Positions 1 to 9,319 of a stretch of 64,000 bases of DNA are shown here, piece by piece. Position 1 is the first letter of the stretch. Each line of letters opens with the position of its first letter. Made by a program: the position numbers and the translations under genes. This stretch comes from Ahaetulla prasina (Eukaryota > Chordata > Lepidosauria > Squamata > Colubridae). The stretch is from assembly GCF_028640845.1 (NCBI RefSeq), contig NC_080546.1, positions 83,508,257 through 83,572,256 on the forward strand, given 5' to 3'. The notes under the pieces were generated by a model, which did no database searches, was not told the DNA's origin, and saw nothing but the letters and a program-made list of their open reading frames with translations.

Positions 1-170
1 AAACTGTCCTTGTGTCTAGTTGTTCTGGTGTGCAGTGCTTTGTAGCGCCATTTTGAGGGAAGAAGTTGAAACAATTTATGTCCAGGATGCGAGGAGTTTT
101 GTAAATATTTTCACAGCCCTCTTTTTGACTTGTGCAGTATAGAGGTCCACAATGGAAGGCCGGTTAGTAG
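1..170 (-). repeat. 3' region of ATTCT-tailed LINE, antisense
   Basis: Reads on the minus strand as the last part of the reverse transcriptase ORF and start of the 3' UTR of the LINE family that recurs at 8247, 40331 and 54575. Shared stretches include the block coding for DPSHPGHK-like residues and the CCAGAACAACTAGACAC segment. The pentamer tail lies outside the window or was lost. Decayed copy. Confidence 0.75.
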
Positions 171-459
171 CACTTGCACACAACTCAAATATTGCTTTAA
201 GAAGTTCTAATATCCATTTTAAAGCAAACTTTGGGTCAATTTACTCAGAAAGTTGAAGATTCATAAAAGGCAGTGCAGGTTCCCTGGAGATCAGAAACAA
301 GAAGCAATAGTCAATATTGCTGAACTATTGTTACTACATCTGGTAGGATGGGGTCAAGAAATCAGAACGGTAGTTGTGAACCCAATCAGCCACTTGCCGC
401 TGTTTTCATCAGTGTGAAAAATAGGTTTCTTCCCCTCTCAACATCTTCCTAGTAGCTAG
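171..459. other. no recognised feature
   Basis: AT-rich sequence without an open frame or a match to other repeats in the window. Confidence 0.5.
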
Positions 460-1059
460 TATTGGAAGAAATATCCATTTAGTTCCATTCCAAGCTGGGA
501 GAAAGATACTGGAGACAAAATGGAGGTTGGAGCCTGATTGGAAATATGGTTTAATGATGAAGCAGAACCACCAAGCACACAGTTCTCTGGTGCAGCTGAA
601 CACATGGATTTGAGAGTGAGAGGTTTTTATACTTTTTTTTGGGCTTTGCACTTGAGCTTCCTGTTCCTGTGCAAGAACCTGTATTCTATTGGCTGTCGTC
701 AGACTCCCATGGGGCGATGTGGGGTCATATTTGTCTGAGTCAAGTTTGGTTAAAGTTTGGACTCTGATGCAATGTCCTTAGGAGATTGTGCAATGTAGTG
801 AGCTCTGCTGCTAGTGGTTAATCCTATTACGTCGTGGAGGGTCATGTCTTAATCCCATCACCCTGGAGCTGAACGTCTTTTGTCTTGTAGATAGGCTGGC
901 TCAGTCTTCCTTAATGGGCACCAAATATCTGCTGGGGGCAGGGAGCTGCTTTCTGTCTTTAAAACATATTTCTCCTTTAGGGGAAATATAACAATCTGCC
1001 TTTTTAAATATCTCTCAAAACATTTCAATCTTATAGGAAGTGGGTGGGTGCTAACTTTC
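460..1059 (+). repeat. LTR-like interspersed repeat, copy 1
   Basis: Starts TATTGGAAGAAATATCC (TGTTGG in the copy at 14706) and ends near GGGTGCTAACTTTCTACA, i.e. TG...CA-like termini, about 600 bp. CTAG stands directly before the start and after the end, a possible 4-bp target duplication. Two more copies lie at 2072-2561 and 14706-16079. No internal retroviral genes are attached, so this would be a solo LTR. The class is inferred from the termini only. Confidence 0.5.
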
Positions 1060-1116
1060 TACACTAGCTTCCTTCGACTGAGAAATTCACACGAGCAAAT
1101 GTTAGCCTCCTAATAT

Positions 1117-1470
1117 AGATAGCCTTTTGACTTACAGCCACAACTGAACTGTAAATTTCTGTCGCTAAGTGAAACATTCGTTCAAGGAGTTTTGCTCCCT
1201 TTTAGGACCTTTCTTGGCACAGTTGTTCAGTGAATCACTGCAGTGCTTAGGCCGTTAAGTGAATCTGGTCTCCCCATTGACTTTGCTTGTCAGAAGGTCA
1301 CAAAAGGGTGATCAACGTGATCCCAGGACCCTGCAACCATCATAATTATGAGTCGGTTACCAAGGGTTTGAATTTTGATTGCGTGACCATGGGATGCTTC
1401 AACAGTCATGAGTCACTTTTTTCGATGTTTTTGTAACTTCAAATGGTCATTAACCGTTAATCACAATCTT
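1117..1470 (-). mobile_element. MITE-like repeat of the CGACTTA type
   Basis: Antisense, diverged copy of the repeat at 32635-33049, sharing blocks around TTAACAACTGT-like and GGTCACGTGATC-like sequence. In the better copy the ends are inverted repeats of the form TAGTCCTCGACTTA. Non-coding; superfamily not determined. Confidence 0.5.
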
Positions 1471-1486
1471 CCAAATATAGAATAAC

Positions 1487-1925
1487 AAGATTAGAAGGGA
1501 CCTTGGAAGTTTTCTAGTCCAACCCAGGGGTGCTATTCAGCAGGTTCTGACAGGTTCTAGAGAACCGGTAGCGGAAATTTTAAGCAGTTCAGAGAACCGG
1601 CAAATACCACCTCTGGCTGGCCCCAGAATGGGGTGGGAATGGGGATTTTGCAGTAGCCTTCCCCTGCCATGCCCAGCAAGCCACACCCACAGAACCAGTA
1701 GTAAAAAAAATGTGAATTTCACCACTGTTCCAACCTGCTGCTTGAGCAGGAGATACAATACCATTCCAAACAAACATCCGTCCGATTTTTCTTGAAAATC
1801 TCTAATGATGGGGCACCCACAACTTACGAAGGCAAGCCGCTCCACTGATTCATTGTGTTCTCTGTCAGGACACTTCTCCTTAATTCTAAATTGGTTCTCT
1901 CTTTGATAAGCTTCCATCAAATAAT
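1487..1925 (-). mobile_element. CR1 LINE 3' end, antisense, split by a hAT MITE
   Basis: Matches the 3' end of the CR1 copies at 61880 and 62768 (GAAGGGACCTTGGAAG, TAGTCCAACCC, GATGGGGCACCCACAAC). The CR1 breaks at TAGTCCAACC and resumes at TTCCAACCTGC on the other side of the MITE at 1525-1727, so the MITE is younger. Confidence 0.8.
1525..1727. mobile_element. hAT-type MITE nested in CR1
   Basis: 203 bp with CAG...CTG termini and inverted ends of the CAGNGGTGAAAT type. Flanked by GTCCAACC and TTCCAACC, an 8-bp target duplication with one mismatch, as expected for hAT. Same family as 6508, 39013, 49980 and 63432. The ORFs across it are chance. Confidence 0.85.
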
Positions 1926-2071
1926 CTGTATTATCATAAGGGTGCCACCACCAACCCAAGCAGCATTTTAACCCTTAACCACAAACGTACTATTTCACTT
2001 ACGCTATTACAGACATAAAAGGTCATAATGACCGCTCTAGCTGCTGGCCGTAGTCCAGGTAATCGCACTAG

Positions 2072-2561
2072 TATTGGAAGAAATATCCATTTGGTTCCAT
2101 TCCAAGCTGGGAGAAAGTCACTGGAGACAAAATGGAGGCTGGAGGCTGATTGGAAAGATGGTTTAATGATGAAGCAGAACCACCAAGCACATAGTTCTCT
2201 GGTGCAGCTGAACACATGGATTTGAGAGTGAGAGATTTTTAATACCTTCTTTTGGGCTTTGCACATGAGCTTCCTGTTCCTGCGCAAGAACCTGTATTCT
2301 ATTGGCTGTCGTCAGACTCCCATGGGGCCATGTGGGGTCATGTTTGTCTGAGTCAAGTTTGGTTAAAGTTTGGACTCTGATGGAATGTCCTTAGGAGATT
2401 GTGCAATGTAGTGAGCTCTGCTGCTAGTGGTTAATCCTATTACGTCGTGGAGGGTCATGTCTTAATCCCATCACCCTGGAGCTGAACGTCTTTTGTCTTG
2501 TAGATAGGCTGGCTCAGTCTTTCTTAATGGGCACCAAATATCTGCTGGGGGCAGGGAGCTA
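2072..2561 (+). repeat. LTR-like interspersed repeat, copy 2 (truncated)
   Basis: About 490 bp aligned closely with 460-950 in the same orientation. It ends abruptly at GGGAGCT where the piggyBac transposase fragment begins, so about 110 bp of the right end are missing. Confidence 0.7.
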
Positions 2562-2815
2562 CAATATCATGACTATTCTCTTCTGGATCTATTGCCTCCA
2601 AGAGGTGCAGAAGACCATTTGAATTTGTTCTTGCCATATAAATCATTGCACCATGTAGACTGCACATGGTCATCAATGTCATTGGGAGCTTCATCATTGC
2701 TGATGTCAGAATTGGCTGTTGCTGTGGGTTTCCCATTGTCCATTGCAAAATTTTCATTGCATTCTGATTCCACTTCGCTCGGATCACTCTCTACTTCTTC
2801 ATAACATGTTAGAAC
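2562..2815 (-). pseudogene. piggyBac transposase N-terminal fragment
   Basis: On the minus strand an open stretch of about 80 codons encodes an acidic, Ser/Asp/Asn-rich segment followed by GKNKFKWSS and a basic NRSRR segment; the SHDIV that follows is in another frame after a stop. An acidic N-terminus followed by a GK-K-KW block and R-x-R-xxHN(I/V) is the arrangement at the start of piggyBac (PGBD-like) transposases, which cut at TTAA. The DDD catalytic core is absent: the coding sequence stops where the LTR-like repeat begins at 2561. This is a dead remnant. Assignment rests on the motif block and on the TTAA-flanked ends around it; a protein search would settle it. Confidence 0.6.
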
Positions 2816-2896
2816 AGTTTCTTCAAAGTTTGGGTTTTATTTATTTATTATTTATTTATTATTTATTATTATTTCAACTTTTATACCAAATTGCAC

Positions 2897-3163
2897 TCTT
2901 TTTTTTTTTTTGTTTACATTTATACCCCGCCCTTCTCCGAAGACTCAGGGCAGCTTACAATGTATAAGGCAATAGTCTCATTCTATTTGTATATTTTTTT
3001 TACAAAGTCAACTTATTGTCCCCCCAACAATCTGGGTCCTCATTTTACCTACCTTATAAAGGGTGGAAGGCTGAGTCAACCTTGGGCCGGGCTCGAACCT
3101 GCAGTAATTGCAGGCTCTGTGTTCTAATAACAGGCTTCTCTATTGCCTGAGCTATCCCGGCCC
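2897..3163 (-). mobile_element. tRNA-derived SINE with L2-like tail
   Basis: On the minus strand begins GCCGGGATAGCTCAGGCAAT (tRNA-like A box region), has a B-box-like GGTTCGAGCCC, and ends GCCCTGAGTCTTCGG...GGCGGGGTATAAATGTAAAC followed by an A run. The last block also ends the L2 copies at 38400 and 44340. Inserted within the piggyBac relic. Confidence 0.8.
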
Positions 3164-3185
3164 TGGTGGAAAACCTGGCCCTGAC

Positions 3186-3187
3186 TA

Positions 3188-3228
<41 letters not shown>

Positions 3229-3247
3229 TTGTCTATCTATCTATATA
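3186..3247. repeat. (GTCT)n(ATCT)n microsatellite, Bkm-like
   Basis: About ten GTCT units followed by ATCT units; on the other strand this is GACA/GATA, the Bkm repeat first described from snake sex chromosomes. Confidence 0.85.
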
Positions 3248-3449
3248 TGTTAACGAAGATCTGTGGTCAAAATGACCACAACTTAAAGTCAAACACCGCT
3301 ACGGAAAACACCAAATAACCGACGCAAGTGCGACGCTGCATACACTCTTATTGGGGGAAAAACAAAAGCTATTCCCAACTGGAATGGTCCTTTTCTAAAA
3401 ATAGCGGTGTTCCAAACAATTTGGAAAACTGTTGTGGTCACTATGACCG

Positions 3450-3755
3450 CAGGTCTGTGGTTATGGGTTAAATGAACGGTTGTAGGTTGAGCACTACCTG
3501 AGGTCCACGGGAAACCATTCTTTGCTAGCTGAAGAAAGAGAACATAGAAACCTCTTAAAAAGTGATCAACGGTCTTGAGATCATTAATAACTCCTAGAAA
3601 ATACTGAGTGACAGCTAAGCCGCCATCTTTTTCTCCTTAGGCGATTCTGTCATTTCTGTCTCTTAGTACCACTTTCATTCCTTCTCTTTTTTCCCCCCTA
3701 CTCTCTGGCATCTGTCTTGCTGTGAGTAGACTCCAAAATTTTTCAAGATATATTC
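3450..3755 (+). repeat. inverted duplication, copy A (uninterrupted)
   Basis: The reverse complement recurs at 7831-8246, from GGTTATGGGTTAA (right end of the piggyBac relic) through TTTTTCAAGATATAT. Copy A lacks the LINE fragment present in copy B. Confidence 0.85.
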
Positions 3756-4240
3756 AACTAGGCTGTATTATTAGTAGACATCAAATTTTTATTCATTAGA
3801 TTCATTTGGCTTTCTGATTATTTATATGATCCTTTAGCCTCCTGCAACTGATTATACAGCATTCTTTCTTGAATTTTTACTCTACCTTCCCCGTCATGAA
3901 TATTTTAGGTTCTAATAGATTCAAAAATATTCTTTTCCTGCTTGGGCCCTCCCTCTCTTCTTTTCCTATAACCTTTCTTTTAAAGCAAGCCAATGAATTA
4001 AGGAAGGTATAAAAACAGGGGGAACAATTGAAACTTTAGAGTTCAAAAGTGGGGAACAAAACATATTTTTGGTTGGGTCTATGACAACTTGCAATGGCCA
4101 ACTTGCAATGGCCAACTGACCATGACCAACTTGCCACAGGATAACTCACCGTAGGACAAGGGTTACACTAATATCGAAGAAATGGTGGAGTAGAATCATT
4201 AAAGTAAGGATGCCAAAGAAGGGACAAAATGAAATGTGAG
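3756..4240. other. no recognised gene
   Basis: AT-rich. At 4072-4150 short, repeated ACTTGCAATGGCCA-type phrases occur; a related phrase appears inverted near 5718-5765. Origin not recognised. Confidence 0.4.
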
Positions 4241-4244
4241 CTTT

Positions 4245-4740
4245 TGGTATGTTCGGGTCTTTTCCCGTGTAAGATTGGAAGTATTTAGGCAACGTTTCGA
4301 TGAGATCTCACTCATCATCTTCAGGCTTTGGCTTTGTTCTTATGTGAGCAAAGTGTGGATTTTAACTGCTGTTTCTCTATAAATACTGGTGTGTGTGGGG
4401 GGGTCTTTTTTTGAATTGCAGGCCTAGCTGTTGCAAGCTGATTGGTTTGGCTGTGTTGCTACATATTGATTGGTTAATGGAGTTTTTTGAATTGCTGGCC
4501 TAGCTGTTGCAAGCTGATTGGTTGGCTGTGTTGCTAATTGGTTAATGGGGTTGATGTTTGTGTGGGAAGTAGCCTTTTGGGCTCTGGTCTGGTTCCGAGT
4601 TCGAGGTCGTGTCATGTGTTGGTGTCAATTTTTGTAGCTGGGATTCGTTTCTTGACTAGTGCTAGGAAAAGACGGGAAAAGACCCGAACATACCAAAACC
4701 TGCATACATATACCCGTGAAAACCTATAAAAACAAATATA
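4245..4740. repeat. foldback repeat with hammerhead-like core
   Basis: The left arm (TTCGGGTCTTTTCCCGTGT...) recurs inverted at the right end (AAAAGACCCGAACATACCAA near 4678-4700). At 4291-4325 (minus strand) lies CTGAAGA, a GATGA/TCATC stem with 8-nt loop, then GAAAC-GTT. Related copies at 17018, 21625, 22165 and 59262. Between the arms are two copies of a phrase containing GCTGATTGGTTGG. Confidence 0.65.
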
Positions 4741-4780
4741 TATATATATTTATATATATATACATACATGTGTGTGTGTG

Positions 4781-4828
<48 letters not shown>

Positions 4829-4862
4829 CACACACACACACACACGTATGTATGTATGTATT
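4738..4862. repeat. compound TA/TG/CA/ATGT microsatellite
   Basis: Runs of TATATA, TGTGTG, CACACA and GTAT units in succession. The open frames across both strands are low-complexity artefacts. Confidence 0.9.
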
Positions 4863-4867
4863 TTTAA

Positions 4868-5696
4868 CTACCATACTTTTCAGAGAATAACGCGCACTTC
4901 CCCTCATTAAAAGTGGGTGGAAACGTCTTATAGTGAATGTTGCTGAAGCCCCGCCCACCCACTGGCCCCCAACCTTCAGCCATTTTCGGCCTCCGCGTGT
5001 CACGTTTTCAGCCTCCACACACTCCATTTTAGACCCATTCCAGGCTGTGGGGATCACCACAGCACATCGCCAATCACCGCATCCATGCATCGTGTTTTTG
5101 GCCTCCATGTGATGCATTTTTCACCAGTTCCAGGTGGCAGGGATCAACACCTCTGCTGCTCCCCGCTGCCTGGAACTTGCCAAAAACGTGATGCGTGGAG
5201 GCCAAAAATGGGGCATGCGGAGGCCAAAAACATGACACATGGAGGCCGAAAATACAATGCGAGTAGGCCGAAAATGTGATGCGCAGAGGTGGTGATCAGT
5301 GGCGATGTGCTCTGGCGATCCCAACAGCCTGGAACAAGTCTAAAAGGGAGTGTGCGGAGGCTGAAAACACAATGCATGCAGGCCAAAAACACAACGTGTG
5401 AAGGCCAAACACACCATCTGCAGAGGCAGTGATGGATTGTGGCGATCCCCGCAGCCTGGAACAGCTGATTGGCGGTATTCCGGGAGGCTGATCCACCCAC
5501 CAATCAGCTGCTTGTGCTGAATCAGGCTGTGATAATGTGCTGAAGCTGATCTGGCTGTTTGCTGTTTGCTGTAGGACGCTAGTCAGATGAATACCGATGG
5601 ATGCTGGTAGGCAGAGGCAGAATTTTTTTCCCCTCCCTAAAGACTAATGTGTGTCTTATACTCCAGTCTGTCTTATAACTCTGAAAAATACGGTAT
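4868..5696. mobile_element. DNA-transposon-like element with internal minisatellite
   Basis: Ends are inverted: TACCATACTTTTCAGAG at the left and, reversed, TACCGTATTTTTCAGAG at the right, with TCTTATA phrases inside each end. The interior, about 4990-5420, is built from diverged repeats of GCCTCCAYGYG and TTTTNGGCCT phrases. No transposase. Non-autonomous element; superfamily unclear. Confidence 0.6.
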
Positions 5697-6120
5697 TTGA
5701 AATAATTTAATTGAATTGTTGAGTTGTCCTGTGGCTAGTTGGCCACGGAGAGTTGGCATCGTGTTCTGGATAGGCATGGCTTACCCATCATATTTTATGA
5801 GAAGTGTTGTTTTGACTTTCCTGATCCTTTTATTTTTCCGACTGTTGTTGAAGAAAAGAGAAGAAGATCCATGGAATGCTTTTATAGGCCAGTGTGATAG
5901 TTTTACTCGATGAGCCAGCATTAGCTCCAGCAATACCCCTAGGACAGCTTTATTAAAACGACACTAGAACACTAGAAGAGACCGGAAATTCTTAGGAAAA
6001 CAGAAAAGGCTCCATTTGACATTGTTCAGACACCGCTAACAAAGGAAGGGCCAAATGTGCACAAGGAGATCCAGAGTAACACCACACATAATAATAATAA
6101 CTGCCTGAATTACTGTAAAT
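5697..6120. other. no recognised gene
   Basis: A 65-codon ORF at 5716-5913 resembles nothing I know and is not supported by composition. Confidence 0.4.
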
Positions 6121-6348
6121 ATTTATAGCACTTAGCAATAGCACTTATATACTGCTTCACAATGCTTTCCAGCCCTCTCTAAGTGGTTTACAGAATCACC
6201 CTATTGCCCCCAACAATCTGATACCTCATTTTACCAACCTCGGAAGGATGGAAGGCTGAGTCACCCTTGAGCCTGGTGAGATTCGATCTGCTACTTCGGT
6301 AGAAGTAGCGTGCAGTACTGCACTCTAACCACTGCGCCACCATGGCTC
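6121..6348 (-). mobile_element. tRNA-derived SINE, type B
   Basis: Minus strand begins GAGCCATGGTGGCGCAGTGG, carries GAATCTCACC (B-box region), then GACTCAGCCTTCCATCC, GTAAACCACTTAGAGAGG and ends AAGTGCTATTGCTAAGTGCT. Same family as the split copies at 42322-43745 and 61020-61612. Confidence 0.85.
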
Positions 6349-6507
6349 ATAGCCTGATTTTCTCTGCAGACACGCAGAAAGACATCTGGTTGAAGGACAG
6401 AAGGCTAAGTCTTGTGTAAACTTCCATGCTATAGAAAACAATGAACCTTGATGGCAAAGGTACACTTGCCAAAAATATTAGACAAAGATAAATCCATGCC
6501 TATTGAT

Positions 6508-6781
6508 CAGTGGTGGAATCCAAATTTTGTTACTACCGGTTCTGTGGGAGGGGCTTGGTGGGCATGGCAGGGGAAGGATACTTCAAAGTCTCCATTCCCA
6601 CCCTATTCCAGGGGAAGTATACTGCAAAATCCCCATTCCCACCCCACTCCAGAAGAAGGATACTGCAAAATCCCCATTCCCACCCCACTCTGAGGCCAGC
6701 CAGAAGTGGTATTTGCTGGTTCTCAGAACTACTCAAAATTTCCGCTACCAGCTCTCCAGAACCTGCTGAATAACATCCCTG
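6508..6781. mobile_element. hAT-type MITE
   Basis: Starts CAGTGGTGGAATCC and ends ATAACATCCCTG. Flanks CTATTGAT and CTACTGAC form an 8-bp duplication with two C/T differences. The interior contains three near-repeats of the CTGCAAAATCCCCATTCCC phrase. Short ORFs here are not genes. Confidence 0.8.
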
Positions 6782-7204
6782 CTACTGACGTAAAAACAAG
6801 TTCAGAATCGAGCAAAACATTTTTTTTGTCCTAACAAGGTCAGAAGCATCCATCGTCAAGTCCTAAAATTTCATATTCATGACAAAGTTCTCATTTAACG
6901 AGGGCAAATGACAACAAAGATAAGCAGCTGGTATCGCTCTTCCTACCAGGTGGGTTTTCAAAGGCACTTTTATCTTTCAGAAGTTTGATGGGACTCAGGC
7001 TTAATGTCATCAACGTCAAAAAGAGTTCAATAATAGTTCTCCAAGTTTCATTCATTGAAAGGTTGTCAGGTGGGTTGCCTAACATAAACAAAGCTTATCG
7101 TATTGGCTTACAAAGTTTGCATCTCTAAGATTCACACACTAGCTCTTTTGCAATGATCAGTACAAAATAACAGGCAGGATTCAAACACCATACAGGGCAG
7201 GGCA
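6782..7204. other. no recognised gene
   Basis: AT-rich sequence without matches elsewhere in the window. Confidence 0.4.
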
Positions 7205-7411
7205 GAGCAACACAGTTGGAAGGCACCTTGGAGGTCTTCTCATCCCACCCCATGCTCAAGTTGGAGACACCTGACACCCTATACCAGAGGTGTCCAAACA
7301 CGCCCCTTGAAGAGTGGTGGACTTCAACTCCCAAAATTCCCCAGCCAGCATGAGCTATAAATATGAGCAAGTTGCTGGCTGGGGAATTCTGGGAGTTGAA
7401 GTGCACCACTT

Positions 7412-7730
7412 TATTTATTTTATTTTATTTATTTATTTAATCACATTTTTATACCGCCCTATCTCCCGAGGGACTCAGGGCAGTTTACAGCCTATTAAAA
7501 AACACAAATATAAATACAAGATAAAACACTAATTAAAAAACTTATTAAATACGGCCGAATTTAAAATTATAATAAAAATAATAAAAACCCGTTAAAAACT
7601 AAATTTAAAATTAAAATTCTAGCCCAGTCCTGCGCAAATAAATAGATGTGTCTTAAGGTCGTGGCAAAAGGTTCGAAGGTCGGGAAGTTGACAGAGTCCC
7701 GGGGGAAGTTCATTCCAGAGGGTGGGAGCC
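7412..7730 (-). mobile_element. L2 LINE 3' end, antisense
   Basis: Reverse complement resembles 38120-38460 and 44055-44393: GGGGGCTCCCACCCTCTGGA, then TTTATTTGCGCAGGACTGGG, and GCCCTGAGTCCCTCGGGAGA near the end, with an AAAT-type tail. Confidence 0.75.
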
Positions 7731-7749
7731 CCCACAGTATACTGTATAC

Positions 7750-7831
7750 TTCTATTCTATTCTATTCTATTCTATTCTATTCTATTCTATTCTATTCTAT
7801 TCTATTCTATTCTATTCTATTCTATTCTATA
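7750..7831. repeat. (ATTCT)n array
   Basis: About 16 units of ATTCT. The ORFs translating as SILFY/ILFYS repeats here and elsewhere are this pentamer. Confidence 0.95.
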
Positions 7832-8246
7832 TGTCTTGAAAAATTTTTGGAGTCTACTCACAGCAAGACAGATACCAGAGAGTAGGGAAAAAAATGAGAA
7901 GAAATGAAAGTGGCACTAGGAGACAGAAATGACAGAATCGTCTAAGGAGAAAAAGATAGAATAGAATAGAATAGAATTTTTATTGGCCAAGTGTGATTGG
8001 ACACATAAGGAATTTGTCTTGGTGCATATGCTCTCAGTGTACATAAAAGAAAAGATACGTTCATCAAGGTACATGGTGGCTTAGCTGTCACTCAATATTT
8101 TCTAGGAGATATTAATGATCTCAAGACCGTTGATCACTTTTTAAGAGGCTTCCATGTTCTCTTTCTTCAGCTAGCAAAGAATGGTTTCCTGTGGACCTCA
8201 GGTAGTGCTCGACCTACAACCGTTCATTTAACCCATAACCACAGAT
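7831..8246 (-). repeat. inverted duplication, copy B (interrupted)
   Basis: Reverse complement of 3450-3755, with a LINE fragment inserted at 7957-8085 between AAAAAGAT and GGTGGCTTAG. The copy ends inside the piggyBac terminus, at AACCCATAACCACAGA, and passes into LINE sequence with only CTGC shared at the join. Confidence 0.85.
7957..8085 (-). mobile_element. ATTCT-tailed LINE 3' fragment, antisense
   Basis: About 130 bp: AGAAT tail, TTTTTATTGGCCAAGTGTG, CACATAAGGAATTTGTC, ending at CATCAAGGTAC. Inserted in copy B of the inverted duplication; copy A at 3450-3755 shows the empty site. Confidence 0.85.
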
Positions 8247-8640
8247 CCTGCACACCAGAACAACTAGACACAAGAACAGTTTTTTTCCCGAAGGCCATCA
8301 CTCTGCTAAACAAATAATTCCCTCAACACTGTCAAACTATTTACTAAATCTGCACTACTATTAATCTTCTCATCGTTCCCATCACCAATCTCTTTCCACT
8401 TATGACTATATGACTGTAACTTTGTTGCTGGTAATCCTTATGATTTATATTGATATATTGACCATCATTTGTGTTGTAAATGTTGTACCTTGATGAAGGT
8501 ATCTTTTCTTTTATGTACACTTAGAGCATATGCACCAAGACAAATTCCTTGTGTGTCCAATCACACTTGGCCAATAAAAAATTCTATTCTATTCTATTCT
8601 ATTCTATTCTATTCTATTCTATTCTATTCTATTCTATTCT
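8247..8640 (+). mobile_element. ATTCT-tailed LINE 3' end
   Basis: Starts CACACCAGAACAACTAG (end of RT ORF), contains the 3' UTR (TTATGACTATATGACTG, GATTTATATTGATATATTG), and ends TTGGCCAATAAAAAATTCT followed by ATTCT units (8580-8640). 5'-truncated. Snake CR1/L3-type LINEs with such tails are known; I make the family link from the RT tail and the pentamer. Confidence 0.8.
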
Positions 8641-8800
8641 TCAAGGGGCCAAGTTTGGACGCCCCTGCCCTATAATATTTTGGATAAATGGCTGCCCAAT
8701 TTCTTCTTAAAAACTTCCAGCAATGGAACACTTACAACTTCTGGAGGCCAGATGTTCCTCTGATTGATTGTTCCCATTGTTAAGAAAATTCTCCTTATAC

Positions 8801-9319
8801 AATGTGTGTGTGTGTGTGCATTCTACCAAGTCAAAATATTAAAATACTTGATTTTTTTTTAAAAAAAATCCACTGCATTAATATATCATCCTTCTTAAAA
8901 CAGCACAGATTTTTATGAAGGGTTGTTATCATGAATCATATTTGCTGTCGCTCCTGGAAATTTACACTTCTCCAGAGTAAAGTTTCCAGAATTTCATATT
9001 CCCACTGAAAATATAGCTATAAAATTTAAGGTTTCTTTTCTTTTTCTTTTTTTTTCTAGATGGAGATTGTGGTATTATATGACTACCACTAAATTGCATG
9101 ACGGTTTTATCTTTCAGAAATACTTTTTTTTAAAAAAAAATCTTTCCCATCTCTCTTGACAGCTATCTAGATGTAAAATGAAATCCTATTAATGTCATGT
9201 ACTCAAAAGTAAGGATGAATAAGTTTGAGAAAACTTCTTTTTAAAAAAATAGATCAGTCCATTCCTTCCTTTCTTAGCATAAGTTATTTAATTATAACTT
9301 TAAAGTTATTCAATTATAT
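8801..9319. other. no recognised gene
   Basis: AT-rich, with a short (TG)n at about 8802-8818 and several A/T runs. Confidence 0.4.

Larger units (their letters stand above)
1972..3467 (-). mobile_element. piggyBac element relic with nested insertions
   Basis: Flanked by TTAA at 1968-1971 and 3468-3471. Ends are inverted repeats CCCTTAACCACAAAC (left) and CCCATAACCACAGAC (right, reverse complement). TTAA target plus CCC termini are the piggyBac signature. A transposase fragment lies inside on the minus strand. Palindromes of the form GGTCANNATGACC sit near both ends (2021-2033, 3436-3448) and at 3265-3277. An LTR-like repeat and a SINE have since inserted. Confidence 0.7.
7285..8667. mobile_element. 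hAT-type element carrying several nested insertions
   Basis: Left end CAGAGGTGTCCAAAC, right end (reversed) CAGGGGCGTCCAAAC, both continuing to CCCCTTGA. Flanked by CCCTATAC and CCCTATAA (8 bp, one mismatch). Arms ACTTCAACTCCCAAAATTCC... (7321-7350) and its inverse (7373-7402) form a 30-bp hairpin with one mismatch. The rest is filled by later material: L2 tail, ATTCT array, inverted duplication and two ATTCT-LINE pieces. Confidence 0.8.
7205..8800 (-). mobile_element. CR1 3' end, antisense, split by a hAT element
   Basis: CR1 sequence at about 7205-7284 (AGTTGGAAGGCACCTTGGAG) and 8668-8800 (AAAAACTTCCAGCAATGG...ACAACTTCTGGAGG) is one copy interrupted by the hAT element at 7285-8667. Confidence 0.75.

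Noticed and set aside
460..2561. Full provirus bounded by the two LTR-like copies at 460 and 2072
   Set aside because: The 1 kb between them is a MITE, CR1, hAT and piggyBac sequence, not retroviral genes.
2897..3163. Functional tRNA gene (A- and B-box-like sequences)
   Set aside because: The tRNA-like head lacks a complete cloverleaf and is followed by a SINE body and tail; the same holds for the Sauria-type SINEs.
4072..4150. Repeated ACTTGCAATGGCCA-type phrases, with an inverted relative near 5718-5765
   Set aside because: Possible ends of one element around 4.1-5.8 kb, but similarity is short and the termini cannot be defined.
7750..7831. CRISPR-like array
   Set aside because: The pentamer units have no spacers and the genome is a vertebrate; it is a LINE-tail microsatellite.
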